DNA of 64,000 bases from Proteiniborus sp. DW1 (GCF_900095305.1 NZ_FMDO01000044.1:62001-126000), one strand, 5' to 3'; numbered from the stretch's first letter, positions 11,984 through 21,525 are shown. The notes: generated by a model not told the origin, from the sequence alone. Numbers and translations: made by a program.

Positions 11984-14038
11984 TTATAGCTTAAATTCTG
12001 AAATGCTTCGTTTCATTTCATCTGCTAAGTTACCTAAGTATTCGCTAGAACTTGCAATTTGCTCCATTGAAGCTGTTAATTCCTCAATAGATGCAGACGC
12101 CTCTTCTGTTCCAGCTGCATTTTCCTCTGCTATTGCTGACAGATTTTGTGTAAGGTCTATTAACTTGTTTTTTCTTATATTCATTTCCTTTGCTGAATCA
12201 TTAAGTCTTATAATTATAGTTTTCACAATATCAATGGCTAATGCAATAGTTTCAAACTTAGTCTTAGTTTCCTCAACACTAATTTTTTGTTCATCAGCTA
12301 GCTCTTTTATTTCTAACATTTCCTGCACTGCATTTTCAGAATCTGTTTTTAAATATAAAATTAGTTCTTTTATCTCTTCAGTAAAGCTATTAGACTGATC
12401 TGCTAACTTCCTTATTTCTTCAGCAACTACAGCAAATCCTTTTCCAGCCTCCCCAGCTCTTGCTGCTTCTATAGCTGCATTAAGAGCTAACAAATTAGTT
12501 TGCTCAGATATTTTCTTGATCATCTCGCTTGCAGCTTCTATTTTTTCTGCATTTTCCTTATTATTTATGACGATATTATTTATATGCTCTATTACTTCAT
12601 TGTTTTTCTCTGTTTTTTGGATAAGTCCTCCGAGAACTATAAACCCATCCTCTTTTTGATTGTCTATTTTTTCTATAGCATTGTTAAGTTCTCTAGTACA
12701 ATCATCACATTCATCAAATAGCTTTCCAATATCCTCAATGTATCCTGCAGATATTTCAGTATCTTTGGCTTGTTCACTTGCCCCCTTAGCTATTTCCTCT
12801 ACAGCCTTAGCAACCTCATCTGATGCTATGGCTGTCTGATTTGTGACATCGATAAGTTCAGATGAAGAAGTACCTACATGTTGAGAAACTTCCATAGTTT
12901 TTCCAATAATGTTCCTGAAATTGCTTTGCATTTTTATAAGAGCCTTTGCTATACTACCAATTTCATCATCTCTTTTACTATATAAATTTACCTCTTTATC
13001 TCGCTTAAACGTCAGATTATAATTAGACAATGTCTCAATTTCTTCAGTTAGACTTATTATACTCTTTGCAATACTATTAGAACGTACAAATAGTACTATA
13101 CCTAAAAGAATGCAAGAAAATAGCCCAATTCCTCCAATGAAGTATATATTTCTTTTAATACTTGAATCTATCCTTTCAATAGATAACCCAAGGTTCAGTA
13201 TCCCTACTTTTTGCCCTTCTATAGTAATAGGAGCCATTACATCATATACTGTAACATTTTTACTTTCTAAAAAATATTCACGTATATAATAATCTCCATT
13301 CTCAATAGCATTAACAATGTTCTCATCTGCTAAAAAATCCCCTATCGTAAATAACTCAGCATCACTAGTTGCTTCTATTTCCATATCATTATTAATAAAA
13401 GTAGCATAAATTATCTCTTCATTTTGTGATAACTCTAGTGATAGGTTTTGATATCCATATCTTTGAGTCATTTCATGGACTTTATCGCCTGATATTGCAA
13501 TTTGAACGAATTCCCCATTTGGTGCCTTTACTGCCCCAAATTTATAATATTTTTCTTCTTCTGAAGCCATATCTCTTCTAATATCTTCCATGATTTCTTT
13601 TTCATTACTTCTTGAAAATATAGTTAGTGGATGGTCTTCACCTGGTTGCCAGCCAATGTCACCTCTCACAGTAGAATGTGTCATGACTCTATCAATACCA
13701 TACCAATATATTTCATCAATAGTAGATCTATTAGCTATTTCATCTAGCAACTCATTGCTCAAATTTTCACGATTAGCTATGACATCACGGGCTGCTGTTC
13801 TCATATTTTCTTCTAACATAGCATTAATTTCTTTTAATGCATATCTATTGTCTTCTATTCTCTTGATAACTTGTTGTACTAGCTCTTGGCTATGTGCCTC
13901 CATCTCATTGACTAAGCTTTGTCTTAATAAGACAGAAGATATAACTCCTATAAGCAAAATACCAATACACACAGCTATTAAAGGAAAAACTGTTATCTTA
14001 CTTTTAATTGATCCTCTCTTTTTATCTTTTTTATGCAT
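11984..14038 (-). CDS. Methyl-accepting chemotaxis protein
   Basis: This 684-residue receptor has two transmembrane segments, one near residues 17-38 and one near 298-318. Between them lies an extracytoplasmic sensing region of about 260 residues that looks like a Cache-type ligand domain ([33 protein letters not shown]). A HAMP-like linker follows, then the signalling domain with the conserved hairpin tip [20 protein letters not shown] and [18 protein letters not shown]. It would control CheA at the cell pole. The ligand is unknown. AGGGGGAG precedes the start. It is a single gene with no chemotaxis partners in the window. Confidence 0.93.
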   Translation of the reverse strand: MHKKDKKRGSIKSKITVFPLIAVCIGILLIGVISSVLLRQSLVNEMEAHSQELVQQVIKRIEDNRYALKEINAMLEENMRTAARDVIANRENLSNELLDEIANRSTIDEIYWYGIDRVMTHSTVRGDIGWQPGEDHPLTIFSRSNEKEIMEDIRRDMASEEEKYYKFGAVKAPNGEFVQIAISGDKVHEMTQRYGYQNLSLELSQNEEIIYATFINNDMEIEATSDAELFTIGDFLADENIVNAIENGDYYIREYFLESKNVTVYDVMAPITIEGQKVGILNLGLSIERIDSSIKRNIYFIGGIGLFSCILLGIVLFVRSNSIAKSIISLTEEIETLSNYNLTFKRDKEVNLYSKRDDEIGSIAKALIKMQSNFRNIIGKTMEVSQHVGTSSSELIDVTNQTAIASDEVAKAVEEIAKGASEQAKDTEISAGYIEDIGKLFDECDDCTRELNNAIEKIDNQKEDGFIVLGGLIQKTEKNNEVIEHINNIVINNKENAEKIEAASEMIKKISEQTNLLALNAAIEAARAGEAGKGFAVVAEEIRKLADQSNSFTEEIKELILYLKTDSENAVQEMLEIKELADEQKISVEETKTKFETIALAIDIVKTIIIRLNDSAKEMNIRKNKLIDLTQNLSAIAEENAAGTEEASASIEELTASMEQIASSSEYLGNLADEMKRSISEFKL

Positions 14039-14586
14039 TTTAACACTCCCCCTCTAATTCATAATAACTTGATTGTGCTGATACTCTCTAATATTGATAA
14101 TAAATATATACGCACGATTAAATTGTTATGTTCACCATCCTTATGTTATATATTTTTTTGCAATCGTTTTCCCAGACTTCATACAGTACACATATGTCTA
14201 TTACTATACCAAGTTTCATGCCAACTTTTAATTACTAGTAATAATTCTCATATCAATTAAGCAAATAGCTTTACCTTCTTGTTCAGATAGTAGTCTATTA
14301 TTTACTTCTTAAAGTTGAATATAAAGTAAACAAGTATGAAATAATCACATACTATGAAATTATTTCATACTTGCTTGCTTCATTTTCAGATTAATTTACC
14401 GCGTACAAAAATCGTCAGGTATTCATAAAATACATATCTGCCGATTTCATCTAATTTTTATGATTTGCTTAAGAGGATTAAAACTATAATGTATGTTTTC
14501 TATCTATTATACTTCCTTCAGTATATATATAATCATACTCCTATTGTTTTAAAAGTATCAAGGAACTCAAATAAAAAATATATGCA
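14039..14586. other. Intergenic with two hairpins
   Basis: This 548-bp gap lies between the receptor start and the response regulator stop. It holds a perfect 15-bp inverted repeat (14331-14345 against 14359-14373, 13-base loop). A second, imperfect stem of about 14 bp is at roughly 14408-14453 (AAATCGTCAGGTAT against ATATCTGCCGATTT). Either could end transcription of the response regulator, but neither is followed by a clear T-run on the minus strand. I compared the area with the c-di-GMP-I riboswitch consensus and saw no match. Confidence 0.45.
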
Positions 14587-15204
14587 CTACATATTTTTTA
14601 AGTAAAATATAGCTAATTGGGTTCTATCTCTTAATTTCAACTTCTCCAAGAGTCCAGATATATAGTTTCTAACAGTACCATCACTTAACTTAGCCCCTAT
14701 TTCTTTATTAGATAAGCCTTCTGATATGAGTTGTAATATCTCCAGTTCTCGACTTCCTAATTCATAATTAATTTTAGACTTATGAAGCTTATCTTTTAAC
14801 ATTAATGTTAAAGTATTTACCACTTCTTTATCTAGAACAGTATTGCCTCTATATACAGTTCTTAAACTGTCAATTATACTGTCAGAAGATTGATTCTTTA
14901 ATATATAGCCTTCTGCACCATTTTTCACTGCTTCTTTTATGTATTCATCATCCTTAAAGGTTGTTAATATGATAATCTTTATATCATTAAAATGTTCTTT
15001 TATGAGCTTTGTACCTAGTACTCCATCCATTATAGGCATTCTTATATCCATAAGAACTATATCTGGTCTTAGCTTCTGACACAGTTCAAAGGCTTGTTGT
15101 CCATTAGATGCTATTCCTACTACTTCTATATCTGATTCCAAGCTTAAAAGTAATTTAAGACTGTCCCTAATTAACGCGTCATCATCAACTATTAGAACCT
15201 TCAA
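14587..15204 (-). CDS. NarL/FixJ-family response regulator, orphaned
   Basis: The 205-residue protein starts with a receiver domain (VLIVDDD with the acidic pair, phosphoacceptor Asp in VLMDIRMP near residue 54, and a Lys in the ILKNQS strand). It ends in a LuxR-type helix-turn-helix (LGSRELEILQLISEGLSNKEIGAKL). It should bind DNA when phosphorylated by a membrane histidine kinase. The start chosen is the TTG at 15204, six bases after AAGGAGG; the frame upstream of it is the reading frame of another remnant. Only the last codons of the kinase survive (15185-15304), overlapping this start, so the regulator appears to have lost its partner. Confidence 0.88.
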   Translation of the reverse strand: MKVLIVDDDALIRDSLKLLLSLESDIEVVGIASNGQQAFELCQKLRPDIVLMDIRMPIMDGVLGTKLIKEHFNDIKIIILTTFKDDEYIKEAVKNGAEGYILKNQSSDSIIDSLRTVYRGNTVLDKEVVNTLTLMLKDKLHKSKINYELGSRELEILQLISEGLSNKEIGAKLSDGTVRNYISGLLEKLKLRDRTQLAIFYLKNM

Positions 15205-15304
15205 TGCACACACCTCCTTGAACATTTTCTCTTGGAATAATAGCAACTATCATAAACCCATCATTTGAATCTATAGAAATATTTCCACAGCAATATAAAT
15301 AAAT
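15185..15304 (-). pseudogene. 3' remnant of a sensor histidine kinase
   Basis: In the -1 frame relative to the regulator, about 39 codons read CGNISIDSNDGFMIVAIIPRE and end in a stop at 15185-15187, 20 bases inside the regulator gene. This looks like the last strand-loop-strand of a HATPase_c domain (GG-x-I-x-I-x-S then a strand ending in IP). The overlap of a kinase stop with a regulator start is the usual arrangement in such operons. An in-frame stop (15305-15307) lies directly upstream and no other kinase motif is present, so all the rest is gone. Confidence 0.6.
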
Positions 15305-15419
15305 TTAAAGTTAAAAGTCCTAAGCTTAACTTAAGTAGTCGCATTGCTAGAATAAGCACTATGATAATTTGGATACCTATAATTGTTATAAAACTTAGAA
15401 TATTTTGCAGCATATAACT
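15261..15419 (-). pseudogene. Possible C-terminal scrap of a membrane protein
   Basis: Another frame over the same region encodes about 50 mostly hydrophobic residues (NILSFITIIGIQIIIVLILA and on to YFYRFK). It could be the end of an ABC-2 type permease, a common neighbour of kinase-regulator pairs, now joined to the kinase scrap by a deletion. The longer open frame to 15572 is not a real gene, because its first half is the translated repeat array. This call rests on hydrophobicity and context only. Confidence 0.3.
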
Positions 15420-15472
15420 TTTGTTAGTAACAGGTGAGCTAAATACTCTAGTAATTGTTGTGAGTGCAATAG

Positions 15473-15542
15473 AGTGCAATAGGGACAGTGCAATAGGGAC
15501 AGTGCAATAGGGACAGTGCAATAGGGACAGTGCAATAGGGAC
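15473..15542. repeat. Five tandem copies of a 14-bp REP word
   Basis: The unit AGTGCAATAGGGAC occurs five times head to tail without a mismatch (15473-15542), with a partial copy just before. The last copy runs into GGTTC, completing the GGGACGG core shared by the other REP elements of the window. Identical copies point to recent expansion. Confidence 0.9.
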
Positions 15543-15586
15543 GGTTCTTTTTGCATTACTTTCTTGATGCAAAAAGAACCGTCCCT
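15537..15586. repeat. REP hairpin with perfect 20-bp arms
   Basis: Arms 15537-15556 and 15567-15586 are perfect reverse complements around a 10-base loop; the left arm reads AGGGACGGTTCTTTTTGCAT. The left arm is joined to the tandem array and the right arm ends ten bases before the rhomboid stop codon. It could also stop transcription of the rhomboid gene, though it lacks a T-run. Confidence 0.9.
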
Positions 15587-15595
15587 ACTGCATTT

Positions 15596-16675
15596 TTACC
15601 TAATACTATTTATCAAATCATCAATATTTGAATAGGGAGCATTTAAGGTTTTAGCCCGTTGAAGCTCTTGTTTGGCTTGTTCAAACTGCCCCATATCGTA
15701 ATAAACAATTCCTAGCATATAGTGTCCATCTTTAGGGGACAATTTTGCCAAAGTCTTAGCATATTCTACTGCTTTATTATAGTTACCAGTTATTGCTTCC
15801 GCCTTCGTAGTTATCCAAAGTACCTCTATTTTGATATTTTTATTTGTAGGCTTTTGATTTAAAATCTCTTCTCCTAAACTTGCTGCTTCCTTCCAATTTT
15901 GATTGGAATCATATTTATATAGTTCTTCCAGTTTTACAAGTACATTATTGTTTCCATAATTAAAGCCATATACTAATCCAGAAGCTCCAATTACTATAGT
16001 TAATAGAATAAATATTGTCTTACTAAGATACCACTTCCTGTTGTTATCTTTAACCTTTACTATTCCAGAAGCTAGAAATCCACCTAATAAACCACCCATG
16101 TGTCCAAAGTTATCTATACCTGTATTCATAAATCCATAAGCCAAATTTATTGCTAAAGTTATGAGGATACTTCTACCAAAATAAATCTTAAAAAGATTGG
16201 GAAATTCAACACCAAAGTATAAAAGTGTTCCCAACAATCCGAATATAGCTCCTGAAGCACCAACTGAAGGATTTATTGAAAACATAAAGCTTAGGAGACT
16301 TCCCATAAATCCAGCTGTTACATATATAAATAGAAACTTGCCTTTGCCATATATTCTTTCTACTGTTGGTCCAACGGCATATAAAGAATAACAATTGACA
16401 AGCAAATGTGTAAAATCAGCATGTAAAAATATTGGGGTTATAAATCTCCAGTACTGACCATTTATAATATTGATATTGATTTTAGCTCCAAAATCAAATA
16501 ATAATTGACTGTAACTTCTGCCAGTTCTTAATGAAATATAATTCAGCAAAGCCCACATTGCTACATTAACAATGATTAATATATATGTGATTATTGGCCT
16601 CTTAACATTTAGGGTCACTACTTTTCTTACTTGATAATAGTTCCCTTCATTATAATTCATATTATTTTCATCCAT
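15596..16675 (-). CDS. Rhomboid family intramembrane serine protease with TPR tail
   Basis: The first 230 residues form a six-helix rhomboid domain. The catalytic serine is in GASGAIFG and the catalytic histidine in FGHMGGLLGG; the helical loop has HADFTHLLVNCYSL. Rhomboids cut transmembrane substrates inside the membrane. Residues about 240-359 form a soluble part with tetratricopeptide-like repeats (NWKEAASLGEEILNQKP, NYNKAVEYAKTLAKLSP, QFEQAKQELQRA), as in B. subtilis GluP. I prefer the ATG at 16675, nine bases from GAAAGG, over the ATG at 16681, which is three bases away. The gene is divergent from the amidase at 16840. Confidence 0.92.
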   Translation of the reverse strand: MDENNMNYNEGNYYQVRKVVTLNVKRPIITYILIIVNVAMWALLNYISLRTGRSYSQLLFDFGAKININIINGQYWRFITPIFLHADFTHLLVNCYSLYAVGPTVERIYGKGKFLFIYVTAGFMGSLLSFMFSINPSVGASGAIFGLLGTLLYFGVEFPNLFKIYFGRSILITLAINLAYGFMNTGIDNFGHMGGLLGGFLASGIVKVKDNNRKWYLSKTIFILLTIVIGASGLVYGFNYGNNNVLVKLEELYKYDSNQNWKEAASLGEEILNQKPTNKNIKIEVLWITTKAEAITGNYNKAVEYAKTLAKLSPKDGHYMLGIVYYDMGQFEQAKQELQRAKTLNAPYSNIDDLINSIR

Positions 16676-16839
16676 AATCATAATCCTTTCTAGTTTTTAA
16701 TTTGTCTACTACAATCACCTTCATATTAAATATTGTATTGTTATTAATAAAATATTTCAACTTAAACCTTCTACTTATAGGTAATAGCACTAATTTATTA
16801 ATCATATAATCCTAGTAATAAGTCATAGGGAGGGAGATA

Positions 16840-17964
16840 ATGGTTATATTTATTAGAACACAAATGATTAAGGCAGTATTAGTAGTTATGGCCCTCTTAG
16901 TCATACTTCTATTAGGAATGTACTTTTTCAGTCAATATGATAATAACTCTACTGTATTTGTAGATGATAGTATGAAAGAGTTCCTGACTTTAAAGGTTCA
17001 AGATATATTTAATAAAAGGAACCAAGCAATACTTAATAAAAAGTCCGATATTCTAGATAGCTTATATGATAAATCAGTACGAAATGGCCTATGGGCATAT
17101 GAGCATGAGATAAAAAAAATGAAATACCTTCATAGTTGGTCAAATAGGCAATCTGTGGATTTCACAAACATTAACTCACAAATTATAGTTAGAAGTATTA
17201 AAGAAAAAGGAAATGGCTATACCTTAAATATTCTGGCATCAACAGAATATGAGTACTATTATTTAGATAGTCCTGAAATTAAAAATACTTTTAGAATTGG
17301 TACTTATCATTCCCTTGATCTAATGCCGAAGGACGATAAACTTTTAATCACAAAGGAATGGTATACTGATCCCTTTGCTGATTCATTACATTTAGATGAG
17401 TTGAAAAACGAAGAAATAAAAAAGATTATTTCATCTGGAGAGCCTAGGGACCTATCTTCATTAAATGAACGCCGAATAAAAGCAGTAGAATATGCTGATA
17501 AATTCTGTGGTGCGGCAAGCCTTCCTGAGCATGGATTTAAATATAATCCTAAATACAGAAACTATAATTCTCAAGGTGGAGATTGTACTAATTTTGCTTC
17601 TCAGATAATGTATGCAGGGGGCTTTAAAAAAAATGGCACCTGGAATTATTCAAATGGAGCTGGGTCTAAAGCTTGGGTAAATGCACAGGGCTTCAAAGAT
17701 TATATGCTTTATAGTGGAAGAGCATCTTTAATAACCAATGGAAGCTACGATAAGGTTTTGAAGGCTTCCTATAAGTTACTACCTGGTGATATAGTAGCTT
17801 ATGAGAAGAAAGGGAAAATTGCTCATATATCTATTGTAACAGGCATAGATTCTAAAGGATATGCTCTTGTAAACTCTCATAACTCTGACAGATACAGAGT
17901 TCCATGGGATTTGGGCTGGAATGATAAAGGAATTAAGTTTTGGCTCATTCATGTCCATTTTTAA
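16840..17964 (+). CDS. Membrane-anchored putative amidase (Amidase_6)
   Basis: A 374-residue protein with one N-terminal transmembrane or signal segment (residues about 9-31). An alpha/beta region of unknown kind follows, then a putative amidase domain of the NlpC/P60-like fold from about residue 205 to the end. The family motifs AVEYADKF, GGDCTNFASQ with the presumed catalytic Cys, and IAHISIVTG with the presumed His are visible. Such proteins are exported in spore-forming Bacillota, but their substrates are not established. GGGAGGGAGAT precedes the ATG. A terminator follows, so the gene is a single unit. Confidence 0.87.
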   Translation: MVIFIRTQMIKAVLVVMALLVILLLGMYFFSQYDNNSTVFVDDSMKEFLTLKVQDIFNKRNQAILNKKSDILDSLYDKSVRNGLWAYEHEIKKMKYLHSWSNRQSVDFTNINSQIIVRSIKEKGNGYTLNILASTEYEYYYLDSPEIKNTFRIGTYHSLDLMPKDDKLLITKEWYTDPFADSLHLDELKNEEIKKIISSGEPRDLSSLNERRIKAVEYADKFCGAASLPEHGFKYNPKYRNYNSQGGDCTNFASQIMYAGGFKKNGTWNYSNGAGSKAWVNAQGFKDYMLYSGRASLITNGSYDKVLKASYKLLPGDIVAYEKKGKIAHISIVTGIDSKGYALVNSHNSDRYRVPWDLGWNDKGIKFWLIHVHF

Positions 17965-17977
17965 ATATAATTTAAGT

Positions 17978-18010
17978 AGCAAGGGTTATTTAAGTTATCC
18001 CTTGCTTTTA
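17978..18010 (+). terminator. Intrinsic terminator of the amidase gene
   Basis: The stem AGCAAGGG/CCCTTGCT with a 13-base loop is followed by TTTATTTT, 14 bases after the stop codon. Confidence 0.8.
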
Positions 18011-18116
18011 TTTTGTGCTGAATAAGAATATACTAATCGGTTTTATATATAATTAATATTATTAATTATGTAATTAAAATAATTAAGTTTAAGCTTTAAT
18101 ATTTTTATAAAATGTA

Positions 18117-18144
18117 TTGACAATTTTAAAATATCAATTACAAT
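18117..18144 (+). promoter_or_regulatory. Promoter of the ABC transporter pair
   Basis: A perfect TTGACA (18117-18122) and TACAAT (18139-18144) are 16 bases apart. AAGGAGG follows before the ATG at 18193. Confidence 0.65.
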
Positions 18145-18192
18145 AATAATATAACCGGAAAATTAAAAACTGTCATAAGGAGGTTCAGCACC

Positions 18193-19845
18193 ATGAAGGA
18201 TTTGCTATTAAAAAGAAAAAGTAAGTTTATTTTGTACGTCATAGCTTGCTTTCTACCAGTAATAGATACCTTGTTAAGAAATGTCTCCATAGCACTACTA
18301 ATTGGAAGTATAGAAAGAGGAGATATTGATTACTTTTTAAAAGTCCTTGCACTTTCAATCTTTTTTACTATCTTTGGTGTTGTGCTCTATGTTATATCTA
18401 GATTCATGAGAATCAGCTATATGAGAGATACAATCTTAGACGTAAGAATAAATGCTTTCGACAGAATTTTAAAATATTCATATAAGAATTTTAGTAAAAA
18501 ATCTAAAGATGTATACATATCAAATCTTGTAAATGACATCAATATTTTTGAACAAAACTTCTTTCTAAGGCTAATAAATACAATTTTTCAAGGTGGATGG
18601 TATCTTGTATCTTTAATAATACTATTTTTCTTGGATTTTAAGTTCGCATCAGGAATTTTTGCTGTATCTATAATAATGTTTTTCATAAGTAAATCCTTTG
18701 AAAGTAAGACTGTAAGATTGCAGGAAGAAGTTTCTGAAAATAATGAAAATTTTACTACAAATATTTCTAATACTTTTAATGGACTTGAAATATTAAAGCT
18801 AAACAATATAGAAGACAAGTTTCTATATAATACTCTAAAAGCCATAGATAAGGTAGAGAAAAAGAAGCTTTATTATACTGTATTTACTGATGGACAGAGA
18901 AGCTTTACTAACTTTCTTGGCTTTGGAATATTTGTTGGTATAATACTGTATTGTATTAATTTAGTTTTGCAAGGGGCATCTTTTACTAAGATAACATTGA
19001 TGATACAATTATCTAACGGTTGTATATGGCCTATAGTTCAAATCCTTCCTTGGTTTAATGAATTAAAGGCTTCAGCTAAAATATACGATAAGATTACTAG
19101 GGATGATGAAGAAAAGGTTTCAGATATAGTGAAAGAAAAAGAATTTAAGTTTGAATCAAAATTAGAAGTAAGCAATCTAGAGTTTAACTATGACAACAAA
19201 GAAGTTTTTAAGGGGGCATCCTTTACTATTGAGAAGGGAAAAAAATATCTGCTTAAAGGTGCTAGTGGAGCTGGAAAATCAACTTTAATTAACCTTCTTT
19301 CAATGGTCAATGATGACTACAAAGGAAAGATAGCTTTAGACGGCATAGATTATAGAGAGATTAACGAAAAAAGCTTCAACGACAATATAGCTTTTATCTA
19401 TCAAGATGTGTTTTTATTTGAAGATACTATTTACAATAATATTGCATTATTCAAGGAAATACCGGAAGAAAAAATATTAAAGGCTGCTGAAGGAGCTGGA
19501 TTATCAGAGTTTCTTAAAGAAAGAGCAGAAGGATTACAGGAAAAACTAATGGAAAATGGTAAGAATCTCTCCGGTGGTCAAAGACAGAGAATATCTATAG
19601 CTAGAGCATTGGCAAAAGGTGCTAATATTTTATTTGTAGATGAAGCTACATCAAGCTTAAATGAAGAACTAGGTAGAGCCATAGAGAATACACTTTTATC
19701 CTTAGATAGTACAGTTATTGCCATCTCTCATAGATACTATGAAGGGCTTAGTGAAAAATATGATTATGTACTTGAGGTAAAAGACGGTCAAGTATATCAA
19801 CATAATAGTCAGGAGTACTTTAACATGGAGGCGATGGCTATATGA
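18193..19845 (+). CDS. ABC transporter permease/ATPase, first half-transporter
   Basis: This 550-residue half-transporter of the exporter type has six transmembrane helices in residues 1-300 and a nucleotide-binding domain in about 320-540. Walker A GASGAGKST, Q-loop YQDVFLFED, signature LSGGQRQR, Walker B ILFVDEATS with the catalytic Glu, and the H-loop ISHRYY are intact. The D-loop reads SSLNEE, with Asn in place of the usual Asp. Its stop overlaps the start of the next half-transporter by four bases, so the two almost surely form a heterodimer. The cargo is unknown; no peptide precursor gene is seen beside it. Confidence 0.92.
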   Translation: MKDLLLKRKSKFILYVIACFLPVIDTLLRNVSIALLIGSIERGDIDYFLKVLALSIFFTIFGVVLYVISRFMRISYMRDTILDVRINAFDRILKYSYKNFSKKSKDVYISNLVNDINIFEQNFFLRLINTIFQGGWYLVSLIILFFLDFKFASGIFAVSIIMFFISKSFESKTVRLQEEVSENNENFTTNISNTFNGLEILKLNNIEDKFLYNTLKAIDKVEKKKLYYTVFTDGQRSFTNFLGFGIFVGIILYCINLVLQGASFTKITLMIQLSNGCIWPIVQILPWFNELKASAKIYDKITRDDEEKVSDIVKEKEFKFESKLEVSNLEFNYDNKEVFKGASFTIEKGKKYLLKGASGAGKSTLINLLSMVNDDYKGKIALDGIDYREINEKSFNDNIAFIYQDVFLFEDTIYNNIALFKEIPEEKILKAAEGAGLSEFLKERAEGLQEKLMENGKNLSGGQRQRISIARALAKGANILFVDEATSSLNEELGRAIENTLLSLDSTVIAISHRYYEGLSEKYDYVLEVKDGQVYQHNSQEYFNMEAMAI

Positions 19846-21461
19846 AGAAATCAATATTTAAAGCAATTCCATATCTAATATTAGTTACTATTATTGCCTT
19901 AGTATGTGCTGTACTAGAAGGTGCTTTATCTATTTCAATGATGAAGACTATTGATATAGCTGTATCTGGTAATATGGATTCATTTAAAAGTGAAGCAATA
20001 AAGCTCATAATTCTTGCATTGTCAATATTGCCTGCTAGTATTCTATTATCCTTTGGAAAAGGACTTTATAAAAGAAAGGCTATATTGTCAGCAAAAATTA
20101 ATTTTGTTAGTAGAGTATTTAAGAAAAACATCAATGAGTTTCAAAGAGATAATAATGCAAAGTATGTGTCTGCCTTAACTAATGATGTAAATACTATTGA
20201 AACTAATTATATAGATGGAATATATGAGGTTATACTGGGAATTATATACTCCATAGTTAGTGTTGGAGTTATCGCATATGTTAGCCCAGTTGCACTTGGA
20301 ATCGGAACTGGTATAGGTGTTATCAGTACTCTACTTTCTATTTTAATAGGTAGGCCTATGCAAAAGCACCATAATCAGAGAAGCGAGCTTTATGAGGGTT
20401 ATACCTCTTATATTAAAGAGGTTCTAAGCGCCTTTCATATAATCAAATCTAATAACTTAACTGATAAAGTAAAGAGTGATTTTTATAACAAAAGCCATAG
20501 TATTCAACAAAAAGGATATATTATTGACAAAATATATACCTATATCAGTGCCCTACAAAATCTTAATATGATACTTGCTCTTATGGCTCTACTTGGTATA
20601 TCAGCTTATATGGCCATAAAGGGAAGCCTCACTTTAGGAGGAGTTATACTAATTATCAACAATATGGAAAAAATCATTGTACCTATAATGAGGTTTGGAG
20701 AATGGATGCCTAAGATATTTGCAACTAAGAAGTTATTCTCAAAGATTGAGGATACTCTTACAAATCAAGATAATTATGAAGAAACTATTTCTTTAGAAAG
20801 CTTCAATGATTCAATTGAGTTTAGTAACGTAACTTTTGGATATGAAGATGAAGATATCTTACAAAATATTAGTCTATCTCTGAAAAAAGGCGAAAAATAT
20901 TTAGTAATAGGACCTAGTGGTGGTGGAAAATCTACACTATTAAAGCTATTAAGAAAATACTTCTCACCTAAGAGTGGAGAAATATTAATAGACAATCAAA
21001 ATCTTAAGGATATTATTAAAACAAGCTATTTTAGACATATATCAAATATAGAACAAAATGTGTTCCTATTTGAAGATACTTTAAAAAATAATATTACTTT
21101 ATATAAAGATTTTTCAGATGAGGAAATAAATACTGCTATTGAAAACGCAGGATTAAAAAGCTTTATTGAAGCTCTTCCCCAAGGATTAGATACTATAATT
21201 TATGATAATGGTAAGAATATCTCTGGTGGTGAAAAGAGCAGAGTCGCCATAGCTAGAGGGCTTCTTCAAAAAGCAGATATTATCTTTTTAGATGAAGCCT
21301 TCGCAAGCTTAGACTCTAAAATTGCCAAGGAAATAGAAAATACTATTCTCAATCTAGAGGGAATAACAGTAGTAAATGTAAGCCATGTAATATTTGAAGA
21401 GTCAAAGAAAAAGTATGATAATGTGTTTGTTGTTAAAAATAAAGGAGTTTACTCAGTTTAG
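19842..21461 (+). CDS. ABC transporter permease/ATPase, second half-transporter
   Basis: A 539-residue partner of the preceding gene with the same layout: membrane domain up to about residue 300, ATPase domain in 325-530. Walker A is GPSGGGKST, the signature ISGGEKSR, Walker B IIFLDEAFASLD and the H-loop NVSHVIF. Both nucleotide sites therefore look able to hydrolyse ATP, unlike many heterodimeric exporters with one dead site. The start lies in an ATGA overlap behind GGAGGCGAT. Candidate cargoes are lipids, peptides or drugs. Confidence 0.92.
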   Translation: MKKSIFKAIPYLILVTIIALVCAVLEGALSISMMKTIDIAVSGNMDSFKSEAIKLIILALSILPASILLSFGKGLYKRKAILSAKINFVSRVFKKNINEFQRDNNAKYVSALTNDVNTIETNYIDGIYEVILGIIYSIVSVGVIAYVSPVALGIGTGIGVISTLLSILIGRPMQKHHNQRSELYEGYTSYIKEVLSAFHIIKSNNLTDKVKSDFYNKSHSIQQKGYIIDKIYTYISALQNLNMILALMALLGISAYMAIKGSLTLGGVILIINNMEKIIVPIMRFGEWMPKIFATKKLFSKIEDTLTNQDNYEETISLESFNDSIEFSNVTFGYEDEDILQNISLSLKKGEKYLVIGPSGGGKSTLLKLLRKYFSPKSGEILIDNQNLKDIIKTSYFRHISNIEQNVFLFEDTLKNNITLYKDFSDEEINTAIENAGLKSFIEALPQGLDTIIYDNGKNISGGEKSRVAIARGLLQKADIIFLDEAFASLDSKIAKEIENTILNLEGITVVNVSHVIFEESKKKYDNVFVVKNKGVYSV

Positions 21462-21485
21462 AAACATTACTTTTTTCATTCCCCT

Positions 21486-21525
21486 AAAGCAGGACAACGG
21501 ACTTATTGCTTCGTTCTCCTGCTTT
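21486..21525 (+). terminator. Hairpin after the ABC pair, built from REP-like sequence
   Basis: AAAGCAGGA-C-AACG pairs with CGTT-C-TCCTGCTTT (one C/C mismatch) around a 12-base loop, then ATTTAT. It probably ends the ABC transcript. The inner strand ACGGACTTATTGCTTC differs at one position from 16 bases of the REP array at 2047-2061, which suggests that the terminator derives from a REP copy. Confidence 0.6.

Noticed and set aside
14380-14470. c-di-GMP riboswitch before the chemotaxis receptor
   Set aside because: A hairpin is present, but none of the conserved GEMM core bases can be found.
15261-15572. A 103-codon minus-strand frame as a real gene
   Set aside because: Its N-terminal half is the translated 14-bp tandem array and REP hairpin; only the hydrophobic tail could be gene-derived.
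15473-15586. CRISPR array
   Set aside because: The copies are directly adjacent 14-bp units with no spacers, and they end in a REP hairpin; no cas genes are near.
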